This document shows positions 43,484-56,799 of a stretch of 64,000 nucleotides of DNA, piece by piece. Positions within the stretch are counted from its first letter, which is position 1. Each line of letters begins with the position of its first letter. Below the pieces are notes generated by a model. That model was not told the DNA's origin. It saw only the letters and a list, made by a program, of their open reading frames with translations, and did no database searches. Position numbers and translations under genes: made by a program. The stretch comes from Stratiolaelaps scimitus (taxonomy: Eukaryota; Arthropoda; Arachnida; Mesostigmata; Laelapidae), in the NCBI GenBank assembly GCA_019614645.1, contig JABWDB010000004.1, positions 13,206,001-13,270,000 of the forward strand, given 5' to 3'.

Positions 43484-43926
43484 CAAAAAATGCTTAACGC
43501 TTCAAAACTTAAGAACTGGCCTCCGAGGAAGGCCGCGGTGCTCTTGGCGGTAGTGCTGGCCCCGTGTGCATCGTCAAGCGACTTTCGATACGCGACCTTT
43601 TTTATACCGGCGCATTGTACCAACACTTTATCTGGCAGTTGTGCTGAAAATGGTGCGGGAATTCAGAAAATTTTATGAGACATTTCGAATAGACCTAAAT
43701 GATGTTCGCGGAATTCCTACTAATTAGAATTTGTTTTTCGCATTGATCAGGTAGCCGAAGAACAACGCGACGGATATATAAGGAGAACTGGTTGGATGAG
43801 TATAACGAAGGGCGGCTTCCGCCAACCACCATGTTGTTTTTACTGCTTCTCGCCATTTTCTTGCACCTTATAAGAATTCAGCTGCCGGAGGTTGTCGATT
43901 ACCACTTCTAGGCTTTCGACGCGAAG

Positions 43927-43932
43927 AATAAA
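43927..43932 (+). terminator. Candidate polyadenylation signal, repeat gene
   Basis: AATAAA 443 bases after the stop codon of exon 18. Confidence 0.4.
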
Positions 43933-44007
43933 AAGGCAGCCGGTGAGGAAACGTGAGGCTGCATTGCGGACGTGTGAATTACCAGGCCGCGAAGAATACG
44001 TGATATT

Positions 44008-44013
44008 AATAAA
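44008..44013 (+). terminator. Second candidate polyadenylation signal
   Basis: AATAAA 524 bases after the stop codon of exon 18; an alternative to the signal at 43927. Confidence 0.35.
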
Positions 44014-44686
44014 GCTCAACTCTAATCTAAAGTATTAGGAGAGCGAGGACTAAATTCAACGTTGGACTCTGCGCCACACCACTAAATTATACTGATCAAT
44101 GTGAAAAGCATCCATTCAAGGTTGTGAGGCGTTTTACATAAAGTCAGGATAGGAGTGGCCTGCTACGTGGGGATCTTGGATCGTCGATACGGTTATATAC
44201 AACGGATCCGAAATGGAGTTTCATAATATATTTCGTAACAAAAGTATCAAACTAAGAGAGGTCTATTTTATACGTTTGTATCGATACAACTTGAATTGGA
44301 ATCAGAAACAAAATGAAGTGCTGACAAACAGTTGAAAGAGCTGATACATGATGTTCTATTCGTAGGGATAACGATAGCTTACGAAACGCTCGATTCAAAC
44401 ATAGCGCAGATCAATGCTGCTGATGGCCCTGCTGTGATATCGATGTTATTCGGATTTATAACGGAGGATCTATTTGGTCTTTCAGGCCAAGTTTAATTCC
44501 TTCTTTTGTTGGTTTACCTGCTAAGTTTAAATTAGCTAAATTACACGAATCCTACATATTATTCGTAGAGGAGATTCGGAAGTTGAAGCGGCATACCACG
44601 GTTCATTGTATTTCGTACACAGTTCAAATAGTAAAAAAAACACAAATGCTGTTCTATGTAATGTAGTGATTTTTATATTTTATTAA

Positions 44687-44710
44687 ATATATATATATAT
44701 ATATATATAT
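44687..44710. repeat. (TA)n microsatellite
   Basis: TA run of about 24 bases in intergenic DNA. Confidence 0.9.
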
Positions 44711-46522
44711 TTACATATTTCATTATTGTTGAAAAATTATAGTTGAAATACCGCGATACCATAGTTAAAAAAATATACGGTGTTTCGTGTAAAGGTGTTT
44801 CGTGTTCAACAGAGGTACGGCTTAATTATTATTGAGTGAGTGCTCAGAGAAGGTGTAAAGCCTGTGTGGTTGTGCTAGCCTGTTGAACCGTGACACTGAA
44901 GAGTCTAGTTGTTTGAGAGTACAACTTAAAGCTGGTGGTAAATTTCATCAAAGGCTAAATATATGAGGGGACTAATAGCGAACAAGTACCATGAGGGAAA
45001 GTTGACAAGAACTCTGAAAGAAATGATTCGTATTTCTTTAGGCCCTGTTATCAAACGCTCTGAAATTTTGCGAAAAAAAAGTCAAAATTATGAAATTTGT
45101 TAAGGCTTACGACTTTTTCAATTAAGGCTTAATTATTTAATCCCTTTTCGCGCTCATTGGAATCAATAGGCTTAAATATTCTGATCACAAATTGTTAACC
45201 GACTACCCATGAGTCCACAGGGATCCCCCAGCATCTCGATCTTACAAAGAAAGAGGCCCTGTAAAATGCATGAGGTGCAATTACTTGTGAGGAAGCCTAA
45301 CTAAATTTCAAGCACGTGAAAATTACCAAGTACAAAACGAACTTGACCAGGTAGCCAGGTAGCACCTTTGTCATACTTAGTATGTGTGCACAACCAGGCC
45401 ATCGTTAGGTGCATCTGCCCCCATTATTGATCACTTCTTGCTGAACGTCCTCAGAGACAACGCTGCAGAAATATCAAGAAAATATTGTTTAGATATAAAA
45501 TGACTATTTGGGAAAGAAGTTATGAAAGAGAAGAGTATTTGTGAAATATACTCACCAGCGCTTATTATTTCGATTTTTCATTTAAAAATCTAACCTAGCG
45601 TAGTGATAAATTTCGCAATCATAGTGACCTGAATGTCAAGTCCAGACATTAAGCTGAGTGGCCGGCAAGCAAAGCTTGGCTTCGTCGATTAGTATTTGTC
45701 ACCCACTTATCAGACCAAATGTGATACAATTGGGTTACGCTAGCAAAGCGATTTATGTTATTTCCCGTTCGAAAGCGTGAACGTCGCGTGTTCTCAATTG
45801 AAATATATTTGCCAAGAGGTGAATAAAAATGAGTTCCGATAGCTTTCCAATGCTTCGATGCAAGCAGTGACGCGTTATTATTGCCTGGCAATCGCAACAG
45901 TGGCGATTAGCGTCCGGTGCGAAAGCAATGGCTGTCCGTTCCTCTGAAAAACCGATGTCCTTTTCTTCAGGAAGAGGCCAACCGTGCAATTTTCTGACCC
46001 TTCTGTTGTCCTTATCGCCGTTATTTGCGTCTTGGTGAGCGAGGGAGCACGCGCTCTGCTCGACTGCACGACAATAGCCGCGCGCCGCGCCATTACGTTG
46101 TGTTTCCATGGGGTCGCTGCTATCGCCGCTGTTATTCGCTGGCGGCTGTACCGACTGCAACGGTGTGGTCTGCTTCGATGTTGACGTTCTCACCCTCGCT
46201 CTCTTTTTAGGATGTCCACCCGTCCACTGTTCCATTGTGTATTATAGTCGTTCATTTCGCCCACAACTATTCGACTTTGGCTCGAACTCGGTGGAGTCGC
46301 CCGGCCTTGCTGCGTGTAGCCTGTGTGGGATCCGTCCGTTCCCGGCTGCAGCAGTCCCGCCGAGTTGTTCTGTTTGCCGCCTGCCGGCGCTTAGCGTGCT
46401 CTCTGTACCACACAGCGTACAACCTCAGCCGAAGTTGCTGGCTGTGTACGTGAGAAGTCAGGACCGGCATTGGGTTGGGTTGGGGGTTTTAGGAGGAGCT
46501 GCCACCGACAGCCCGAGCTTGC

Positions 46523-46551
46523 TGCCGCCGCCGCCGCCGCCGTCGCTGCCG
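46523..46551. repeat. (CCG)n repeat
   Basis: A mostly CCG triplet run with single interruptions. Confidence 0.85.
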
Positions 46552-47589
46552 CCTGGGTGCGTGCGTGCATGACAGCCCGCCTGCTCGCCCGCCGGCTCGA
46601 GCGCTCGCGTTCTATCTCCTATCCGCGGCTGCTGCTGCGGCTGCCACAGCTGATACGGGGACTGCTGCTGCTGCTGTGTGGCGAATGCAGTGAGTGTACG
46701 CAATGCTGCCGGCGGTAGCAGTGGACGCATAGCCGCTGCGGCTACATTGCGTACGTGTGAACAGCGTGCGCCGGTGGCCACCTCTCGCTCTCCGGTGTCC
46801 CATTCGATGATGACGCCGTCGTCTTCGTCGACGTAATAATATTATTATTATTATTATCATCATCGTAGTGCAGTGAAGTGTGCCGTAGCTGTGCTCGTTT
46901 GTACTTCCTCCCTCTCTGTCCTTCTTTGCCTCGTCTGTCTGGATGTCTCATGCGCTGACCGTGGGTGGATGCGCACCACGACGGTGGGGCCTTCTAGCGG
47001 CTGACTCGCGAAACTCACCGAGTGGGCTGGGTGCTCTTTCAACATAGGAAGGGAACACGCAGCCAATACACCCAGAGCTTCTCTACAACATACAGCATAC
47101 ACGGACCGGAAAGACGACGTTCTCTCTTGTCCCGCTTTCTCCGATGAGCACGCCGCGTCTCACCGCCGCACGTCGGTTCTCTACACAGAGCAGAGTACAG
47201 CTCCTAGCCGCCGCCACCGCCGTTTGGTTCAACGCAAGCACACTCCCGCATGCTGCTCATGGGGGCGGGCAGTCAGTCACACTCAGCGCCGCACTGACAG
47301 ACAGAGAGACGGAGGGATTCGCGCTCTGACTCTCTGGTGGCGGCAGCAGTGAGGGGGAGAGAGAGCCCCTCACACCTCCGACGGAAGCGGGCAGCAGGAG
47401 GCAGTGGCTGACAACCCCCGGGACGACGCTGCGTTTGCTGGGGCTGGCCGCCGGTAACCTCCTTGCTTGATAAACCTCGCCGTGTCTACCCTCAGCTCTT
47501 CACGTCCTTGCTCTCGAGTTCTCTATCCCCCCCCCGATATTCGCTCGGCTGTTTCGGAGGGAGGGGTGCCGCTGGTTCGGCCGTCGCAG

Positions 47590-47611
47590 CCGCCGCCGCC
47601 GCCGCCGCCGC
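47590..47611. repeat. (CCG)n repeat
   Basis: Seven uninterrupted CCG triplets in the GC-rich block. Confidence 0.9.
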
Positions 47612-48363
47612 TGGTATCAGCAGAGGTTGGTGTTGGTTGGGTCGGTTGATTGCTTGGTTGGCTCGCTAGAAAGCGGCAGCAAGCTGTACGAGCAGAGTTG
47701 CCCTGTTCTGCTGGTTGATGGTTGCCTGGCTGGTTCGTTGATTCGGTGGCTTGCGCTTGACCGGCGAGCTACAGACGGACGGTCGCTCGGTCGTTCTCTT
47801 GCTGCTGCTACCGCTACTGCTGCTGTTGCTGCTGACTACGGCTGGTTATTCGGTGTCTGTTCGCTCGGATGTCTGTGCTGTGGAAATAGAATAAGAGCGC
47901 GACGACGCAGCGCAACCGTGAAACCAGGCAACTGTGAGAGAAGAGGCGAAGCGCTGCAGTGAGAGAAGCACAGTGAGGACCAACAAGCAACGAACCAAAC
48001 GCGAGGCAGGTGCTTGCGGATACGATACCCCGTCTCTGCTGCAGGCTCTTCTACAGCGACAGCGGCGGCACCGGCGGCAACAACAGCAACAACTATAACG
48101 AACGTGCCAGTATCACCGTGCGCCGTGAAGACTGCTGCTGCTGCTGCTGTGGATGCGCCAGACAGACCTAGAGACCAAGGCAGAACAACGAAATAAACAG
48201 GAATCGTCAGTGACAACAGGGGCAGCACAGCAGAGAGCAGGAGGCACGAAATCGAATTCGAACCCGCGCCAGCAATAACAACAACAACAGCAACAATCCG
48301 TTTCGTCTCTCATTCTCTCGCCCGCGTGACGAAGACAACTGCAGAGCAGGGGAACGAGGAAGA

Positions 48364-48424
48364 AGTGAAACAACAACAGCAACAACAACAACAATAATAT
48401 AAACAACAACAATAACAACAACAA
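48364..48424 (+). repeat. CAA/CAG-rich leader-like repeat
   Basis: About 60 bases of CAA units with occasional CAG and AATAAT. Read on the plus strand this is the kind of G-poor, unstructured sequence common in animal 5' UTRs. Confidence 0.8.
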
Positions 48425-48500
48425 GAGGAAGCACTACTGAAGCCCGCGGAGCAACGCGCTAGATTTCTCAACATATTCGATCGAGTAGGTGGAGGTATGA

Positions 48501-50999
48501 AAAACAACGATGTTGGCTATAGAGCGGCTATCGAGCCTAGAGCTCCCGGCATTGAGGTTATTCGAAATCGTGGTACATGAGCAAATTGGCGCTTCGCAAT
48601 TGGCGATCGCGTAGCATTTTACGCGATCACGAACTGTGAGAGATGCAAGTTCGCCATGCGATCTCAACACAAACCACTGTGATCGACGGTGTCCATCGGG
48701 TGCACTGGGTGTTTGTGTGTGTGTGTGTATGCGTGTGTATGTATGGACGTTCATGAATCAATGAGAGGTAGATGATTTCACAGCAATTTGACTTCTGCAG
48801 TCAGCAGCGAGGACGGTGCTATCCGGCATTGACCGACTCTTGTACACCACGTACGAGCGAGATAGCCAAACAAAGGGAGCTAGAGAACGAAATCTCCGGC
48901 AGCTCTACTCCCCAACGCTTGTCGCTCATAATATATAGCCTGATAGCGTGGCGCAGAGCGAATGCATAATTCTGCATGAAATCGTCTATGACGGAAGTTA
49001 TTGCTGATGTAAATATCAGCTCTCAGTGTTATCGTTTCAACGGAGTCGTCCTGTGTGGTGGCACTGGATACGTCTATCTACGATTCTACAATCTCCTCTG
49101 CTGGATCTATCCGTGGAACACGTTAATGATCATCCTCAGCATCATCCTTATGATAATTAAGTTGCTCCCTTGCACTCTCCCTCCCTCTTTCTCTCTCTCT
49201 CGAGATCTTTCTATCTCTGGAGTTGGTGTTTTACCCGATGATACGAATATCGCCAGTGTAATGGCGTGAGTGCAATGTGTTTGTTATATCAACCTGGCTG
49301 TGTTGCCGATGCAGCCTGCCCCTTTTCAATTCCTCCTACGAGGAGATGCCGCGTCAACGAGTGGCGTAACGAGGGGAGTTGCTTATGTTTCGACGCGGCT
49401 GAGCGCCGGCCGAGATCGGCTCCATTCAGGATTCAAGGATCGAAAGCCGCCATCGCCACCACGGGAATAGATTCACCCTCGGTGTAGTGCTGTGTCTATA
49501 TGTTTGTTCTTGTTCGCTTGCTCGATATCTATCTCTACTGCATTTGGATGTAATGGTGATCACACGGTGATAGTGTAGTGCCTGTGATGGCTACGTGAGG
49601 ATGAGCGAGCGCGGCATCGATAATATGCCTCTCGTGCGATCAGCCTGCCTATGATTTGTATTATTATTACTATGATCATCGTCGTTCGATGGAGTGCGGG
49701 TGTACGCGAAAGTCTACACGAGTATCTATAGATACTACTACTACTACAGCAGCAGCAACAACAACCACATCGCCAACTTACGATGCTTACAGTAACGGAC
49801 TCTATGCGTCTATTCATCTAACGATGAGTACCTCTAGAGCAATACGATTTATTCATATTTGACTTTGATATTCACTGTATTCACATTGCTCAATTAGTGT
49901 TTTGCATATGCATATTCATGGTATCTCGCGTAATCTAGACCTGACCCAGTTGCCTGAGAGGAAAGGCGCGAACGCGCATTCTCTTCTATTGGCTTGTTAC
50001 TGAAACAAGGTGAAACCAATACCGCCGAATCGGGTCGGCGAAATCAGTGACGTCATGGGTCAGTCACATAGTATAATAAAACATGAACGTTTGTGATGAC
50101 CGCCGAATGGTGCCTTCGGATGCGTTCGTCTGTCTGACGTTGACCTTAGTTTGTCTACTTCAGAAGCACACACAGCCAACCCTATAGTCAAGGCCTCTTT
50201 GCGCGGTGCGCGACGGTTATCCCATCACTACAGCGTGTGCTGGCCGTCCGGGCATTTAGATTCTCTCTAAGGAGGTCGTCAGGCTCCAACCAACACCAAC
50301 GTCTAGCACTAAACCCGGTTTCCTGCAGCGCGCATGACGCAAACTGCTGTGCGTCGATGTACCGCGACATCTCGATTTGGCGGCGAGGGTTGTTCTTTTC
50401 GGAGCAGCATCGGAAGCTGGGAAGGCCGACGTTGTTTCCGTAGTTCTTGCCCATAGTTCTTGTCCACACGTGCTACACCTTGCTTTCCTGGCCTAGATAT
50501 ACGCCTCCTTTTTACCTGCTATTTTCCTATTGGCTGACTACTCGCTGCCGGGCGCGCACGCCTGAGTTACCAGAATCGCCCCACACCCACCGACTACCCC
50601 CCAAACGGCTGCTCGCCACATAGAGCTGACACCTGAAACAACCGGATATTTATATCGCGCGAAATGCGGATACTGCTAAGTAAATGTGAGCCTGTATCCT
50701 TACTATGGCTAACGCGTGTCTCTCCTCCGAATCATCGTCGTGATTGCCGCTCCACCTCGTGTGTAGTTTACCCGACACGTACGGCACGGCGAGTACGAGA
50801 CAAGCGCGCCGAACTTGTTCCACTCGGTGGGGGGATGAGGTATCCGGCGATGTCAAAATGAGAGGTCAAGCGGCGCAGATCGCTACCGTTTGTACCTGAT
50901 ATTGCAAAGATGAATTTATATTTAGCGTGTGCTTATGCGACATGAGTACACATACCCCGCATATTTATATATATATATACATATGTCTATCTTAGTCGA
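48501..50999. other. Probable intron or intergenic, no exon proven
   Basis: Mixed composition, with short ACT/CAG repeats at about 49733-49772. A consensus CRE lies at 50048. No open frame has both splice sites and family character. Confidence 0.45.
50048..50080 (+). promoter_or_regulatory. CRE palindrome with downstream TATA-like box
   Basis: A perfect TGACGTCA at 50048-50055, then TATAATAAA at 50072-50080. The spacing allows a small inducible-type promoter. Nothing downstream confirms a transcript. Confidence 0.3.
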
Positions 51000-52467
51000 C
51001 AACGGAGTGAAATTTATTTATCGGGCTTGGGTCGTTCTGCTGCGGTCTACTGCGGTAGTTGTTGCCCTCCCGTTGTTGCCGTTTGGTCAGGCGGTGTTGC
51101 AACAGTGGACAATGCAAAGACAGTGGCAGACGAACCAGTGAGTGGTAGTACCGACATCGTGGCCGCCAGTGGTCATAGTCGCGATTGCGAACGGGTCGCG
51201 CAGCCGGGCGGTCGATCGGTGGGTCCGTCTGGCGGCCGTCCACAGCCAGTGTCTCGTCGTCGAGTCACACTCAGCGAGTCGTTTCTCAGACCGCCGGGCT
51301 TCTCCCGATTCTCGGTTACCCTCCTCAGTCCGTTCGAATGTGGAGGTCCCCTGTCCCAGCGAGTGCAGCGCACGAGTGGCGGCGCCAAGGGGCCGAGCGA
51401 GCAAGTACACTGGCGAGTAGTAGTGATGGTGGTGGTACTAGTAATACTATAGCAGCAATGGTAGTAGTTGTAGGGAGTTGAGGGACCCGGCCACCTTCTC
51501 TGGTCTGCTCTGGCCTTCCATTCGGTGTCTGGTGATTCTGCAGCAGCAGCAGCAGCAGTAGCGGCAGCGTTGGATGCCGCCGTCTAGCTTGCAGTGGCAG
51601 TGGCCCGCTTTGGCTGGCGTTGGCGCCGCTGGCGACCGTCGGCAACCACCGCTGCCGCGCTGGCCTCCGCAGTCGACGCAGCCGGCTCTCCCCACAGACT
51701 CCCTTCGGAGTCTGCTGATTCAGACGGAGCAGAGCAGGGTGCTCCGCGGAGTACTGCTCCCTCGCTCGTTCGTTGGGCTGGCCCCGTTGCCCGAGGCCCC
51801 GCCGGACCCCCGGGCGACGGGGGACTCGGGGAATTCCCCAAGCTCTCGCCGCCACCGCGCAGAACGGCCAATGCGGCGCTCTCTGGTGCCTGCGCTCGCA
51901 GCCCGCGCTCCGGCCGTCGCTGCACTAGGGCCCAGCCGGCAGGGGCTGGCGAAGGTGGAGGGGGCCAAGCAAAGTGCCCCTTTCCACGCCGCAACCCCCG
52001 ACAGACTAACGGCGCCCCTTACCCCAGCAGCAGACAGCCACGGCGGCGCCCTGGCGCTGCCGGTGGTGGCAGAGAGTGGCAAGCGCAGAGCCGCCAGCAG
52101 CAGCAGGAGCAGCACTCCTGTACTCTAGCGGTCTGCCCGCAGCCGAGCCAAAGCCATCCAGCGACAAGGGCAGAGGCAATGACGAACAATGCCGGCAACG
52201 ACAGGAACAGTACCAGCTCCTGCGTTCTGAAATGCGGTCAGTCGGCACCCGCAGTAGCAGAGGCAGCACCGCCTCCACCGCCGCCTCCACGGCGACTATC
52301 AGCAGGATGGTGAATGGTGCTCTAACACCAATCATTCCTAACATAGCAAATGACGAAACAGCGAAGTAAACGGACCCACAGGGTAATTCGGGTAACGATG
52401 TTGCTTCGGTGCGGGGACGATTGAAGCTGTATCCCAGGAAGCGTAATGCGGAGCCTAGAGAGCGACA
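51000..52467 (+). other. GC-rich candidate leader exon ending at a strong donor
   Basis: A long GC- and CpG-rich block with CAG and CCG repeats, ending in a consensus donor (aca|gtaagt) at 52468. Just before the donor, an ATG at 52446 opens seven residues (MRSLESD) in phase 1. That would suit a tiny first coding exon, but the evidence is thin. Long open frames inside (e.g. 51594-52313) are compositional. Most likely a 5' leader exon of a plus-strand gene continuing to the right. Confidence 0.4.
51539..51559. repeat. (CAG)n repeat
   Basis: A run of six perfect CAG triplets within the candidate leader exon. Confidence 0.85.
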
Positions 52468-55400
52468 GTAAGTTCGCTGGTGTGGATTATTTTATGGAAG
52501 GCATCGTGGGCATGCTGGAAATAAGAAAGCCACAGGGAGGCACTTCGATGATAATCGTAGTCGCCAATTTTTACACCGTCTGTCAGAGAGTTTACTTCTC
52601 TACACAGGTTCGTGGGACACTGCACCCAAAAGGAATTATTGTCTTCCCAAAGGTGGCCTAACCACGCCGGCCAAGTAGAGGAATGAAGCGACTTTTTAGA
52701 CAGCGACCCTTTGATCGCGAACTTCGTCAACGAGTTACGAGGTCACCACTTCATAGTTGCAATTTTTTTTTGCAAACATTCAGTCAGATTGTTTTCCCAG
52801 GTTGAACATCGGGTCGAATTTACACTTCACAAATGTAAATATTATTACACTCGTTAGTAGGTGATTTACTCAAGGATTGATCATCTATACCTATTGGTGT
52901 TTATGTTGCTGATATTTAAAAAACCGTTGGTGCTCGGTGCTGAAATTTCGTCATAGTCGATTCTGATGACGGGAACTGAAACAGATGCTAATGTGTTATA
53001 TTACGTTAATGATTATCGTTATTATCATATCAATTAATCCGAGTTGGATTGGAGTCATTCTTATCGTCCGTTGATCGTCTCTTGTGATCTTTTGAATAGT
53101 GCTTCTTGTTCATTGAATTGATCCACTTTCATCTCACTGCCCATGTCTGTGTTTATCTGAAATTTTCCTTTTGATAAAGCCTGTTGTGGCACAGGAAAGC
53201 GTTTGGTCTCACAAAAGAAGAAAAAAAGCCTATGCTTTTCAATACGCATGATCACCGATCGGGTGCCCAAAAAGTGAAAGAATCTCTATAATCCCCTGCA
53301 GGCTTAGTACTCCATCGGAGAATTCCTCGTTTTGCAAGCGGGTCTCGTCCTGGCTCTAACTTGCTGGTTATAATTGATGAGCCATCGGAGTGCAGCGATC
53401 GAGATTGTCTTGCCCAAACGATTCGTCTGTTGCCCAGACAGATCAGTTCCATATAGTGGATTTGGCCTTAAATTGATTGCGAGCATAATCAATACCAAGT
53501 CTTAATTAATGGGGTAATCATCTAAAACAAGCCCATACAGTGATGTGAATAACTCGCTCGCACAAGCCTTACATTACTAACTAGTAAGTATGATACTTTA
53601 GTATGAACTTTAGCTAAGTCCTGCATGTCAAATTTTTGGCATCCCGGCTGCGAAGCAGCAGCCGCTGGATCTAGATCCGCTGTTCGACATACCCCTTCCC
53701 CCTCCCAATTCTAAAGAGTCAACGGACCTTCAATTTCATTTGGTCGTCCTGCAGGTATTATCAGTTCCTCTAGTTTGTCTGCTAAGGACCCGTAAGACAG
53801 GGTGACAGTGTGTGCATACGCCGAAATTGACTGAGATGGATATTGCAAAATGTCAAATCTAATCAAAGGAATTGCTCTTGCGCCTATAAGTAAAATGTAC
53901 GTAACATATTGAAGCAACAGCGATGGATGACGGATGGCCTGCTGAATGAACAGGTGTAGTTCGTCTCTTGGTGTAGTTCCTCTCCATGCGTTACGCTCTC
54001 AACGGAGTGAAAAGAACGTTCATTGTAAGCGCTTATCGAAATTCACTGTGTAGAATTTACTCGAGGATTTCGAGTGGAGCAATTGAGACTGCCTGCTCGA
54101 AAGAAACCCGTTATATATTACTATTAACATCGGGGGCGTTTATATTATAGATTTTTCTTCCATTCCGTCAGTCGCTGGTGGTACCATCCCCGCCTAATTG
54201 TTTTCCGGTATTTTAATTCCGGTGTGTCAGGCATAATGTCTCGCTCCGCTGAGAATTTCCCGAACAATCTATGGACTCAAATCGATTATCTGTTTTAATG
54301 GACCGTCCACTCAAGGTGTGACGGCAAGCTAATTTAACTAGCAGACATAGCCAGATATTACTTCATCGTCAATAGGGTCTAATGAGCAAACCCTTGAGAA
54401 CAATAGATTATAAATGCATATGCATTGAATCGGCATATTCGCCAAGTTTTTCAGAGTTAGCGATACTAAGTAAGCTCTTTAGGCTGTTGCTTTAAATTCG
54501 AACAGTAGGCAATGTGAACTGAATTAGTCCTATAACGTGACAAAAAATGACAACAAATAGAATAGTGAACCTAATCGTTATCCAGTGGCTATTAATAGGT
54601 TAATACCATGCCTTTACTTGATCACGATAGGTTTTTATGTGCAATTTTTTTATGTCCCTGCACGTTCTTAGGTTTCTCGACGGGATTTGTCGCATCAATT
54701 GGAGTGCCTCACACGGCGGACGAAGGCGAAGCAGACCGAAGTATTAATTTTTATGAAGACCAATTAATTATCAATAGTTAGCAAGGCGGAAAATCGAAGG
54801 ATATTATTGATGATGAGATCACGATCGGTGGGTGCATCTCGCACCTGAACGTGGTTATTTGCGTTATTATTATTATTATTATTCTTGTTATGATGGTGAG
54901 ATCAATCATTTGTGATTTTTCCCAAGAAATGGGTTACCGACCTTCAATAATAGGTATTTGTTTACATTGCGTGAATCTTTTTAGCTTTGAGCCTTGGCGC
55001 ATTGGGTTGGATATCATTATTGTAATAACTGACTTATCTAAATGCCTCTCGTGCGGGTAATTTTCCGATGTAAATCGTACTCTAAAGAATATATGCGTTC
55101 CTTCATGACGCTCACATTCAAGCAAATTTAGATGCTGTACATTTCTATATATATATATATATATATAGCGTCGTCTTAGTGGTGCTTTCGCTCCAGTGTA
55201 CAGCTGAAGATAGTTGTTGGCTTCGAAACACTCAATGGAATAAATAGGATCCGTGGTCATTCTCATATGTTACCCGCGGCATTCCTTGGCAGAAGTGTTA
55301 CAAGTCCTTTTTTCTGCTGTTAGGTCCGTGGTTCGGAACTACTTTCGGAATTACTTCGATTAGTGTTGAAAATTAGGACCTTCGTGAGAATCTCGGTAGG

Positions 55401-56799
55401 GCGAAGGAAAAACCAATATAGAGGGAATAGTGGAGAGCGACATTCGAGAATCTATGACGCATTCTTAAAACAAGGACCACCCACTAACCACCGCAGACGA
55501 TGTCGTTATTACGGGCAGCTAACCAATTCCTCTCTGTTCTCTGTAGCGAACAGTCTCCCCAGGATCACACTGACCAGAGGAAAAATCAAGCACTGAATAA
55601 GGATGTCGATATAGCTGGATTGGCGCATTCAGTGCTCACAGTGGGGTATCTGATTCCAAACACTTTATATGCAATGATATACGTATCAGGCAAAGGATAT
55701 CCATTTGACTAAGTGATATCATTTAGAGCCTAAATATCGTTATTTTTTTTAGTAATTATTATACTCGAGCGTAAACCGCTGATTATCACTGTCAGTAATA
55801 ACACGGTCGATCATTTGATCTAGAATTTGGCTTTTCAGAAGCGCTGCCAAAAACAACCGTGTAATCCTTAAGGTTAAGAGCTGAGGCCTGTCGCATAGGG
55901 GAACAGCGACAGCGAACTTTATTGTTCCTCTAATATATGGGCAGGCTTCATACATAATAGGCTGATTTGCGATCAAATAATAATAATAGCAGTAATGGGT
56001 GAGCCATCGCGATGAGCAGAGATACCATATAGAATAGTAGAACAGGTAACTTAATGCCGAGTACCTAAACAGCATGTGGAGGTACGGAAATCGTGGTGTC
56101 GTCACAGCCAGCTTCGCTAATCGCCGAATATCTGAACGGTACTATTGTATTATAGTTTCGTGCGTCGAACACTTACTCGGGGTTGAAGGGGGAGATAGAG
56201 GCACAGGCGGCGACGTGACATCCGCTGGGACACGTTGGTCTTTCGGAGCACCCTTCGGCCGGAATGGTCAGAGCGGACAAAGCGTTCTGATCGGGCGCTG
56301 TGAAAGCAACATCACCACCGCCGCCACGTGTGGCCATTGCTATAGTTCAGTGAACCTTGTCCACGCTGTACGACCGTCAACAAGCGGCCCAATTATTTTG
56401 ACCTTCGGAAATAACCCGTGTTTGACATTGCTCCATTAATTAGAGCACACAGAAGCGAAGTATATATTTGTATATATACACCTGCACATATACTACGTGT
56501 TTATACTCGCTCTTTTCCGCCATGAACTCAGCAGATGAACTCGCCCGGAAAACTTGCACTTGACTTATTTGCACTTATCCTATGAGACAACGGCGATGAT
56601 GCTATGTTGCCGATAATGATAATAATCCAAGTGTTCCCACCCAGCCAACATATGCGTGCCGCCGTGTAGCATAATCAGCCTACCTGTTTAGCGTGTATTG
56701 TGAACAGTACAGTGGATACCAATGTGACGACGCTTGTGCCCGGTGGAAATATTAGCTATTTTCCTGCCACCAGCGGTGGTTGGGAAGAGTCGAAATATT
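52468..56799 (+). other. AT-rich stretch, probable long intron, no exon seen
   Basis: Begins with gtaagt after the GC-rich block, as an intron would. It has TA and ATT microsatellites and scattered short open frames without splice or family support. Confidence 0.45.
55146..55167. repeat. (TA)n microsatellite
   Basis: TA run of about 22 bases. Confidence 0.9.

Larger units (their letters stand above)
43484..45890 (+). other. 3' flank of the repeat gene, AT-rich intergenic
   Basis: Likely 3' UTR for the first 450-530 bases, up to the AATAAA signals at 43927 and 44008. The remainder is AT-rich with a TA microsatellite and no coding signal. Confidence 0.55.
45891..48500. other. GC-rich triplet-repeat block, probable promoter and 5' leader
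   Basis: Sharply richer in G+C and CpG than the flanks, with CCG, CTG, CAG and CAA repeats. The stretch 48040-48430 is CAA/CAG-rich on the plus strand, typical of unstructured 5' leaders of plus-strand transcripts. Acceptor-like (ctgctgcag at about 48044) and donor-like (gtatga at 48495) sites flank it. Open frames on both strands arise from the composition and are not trusted as proteins. Confidence 0.5.

Noticed and set aside
51594..52313. 239-codon open frame in the GC-rich block
   Set aside because: Overlaps equally long frames on both strands, is dominated by A/R/P/S from CpG-rich DNA, and has no family resemblance.
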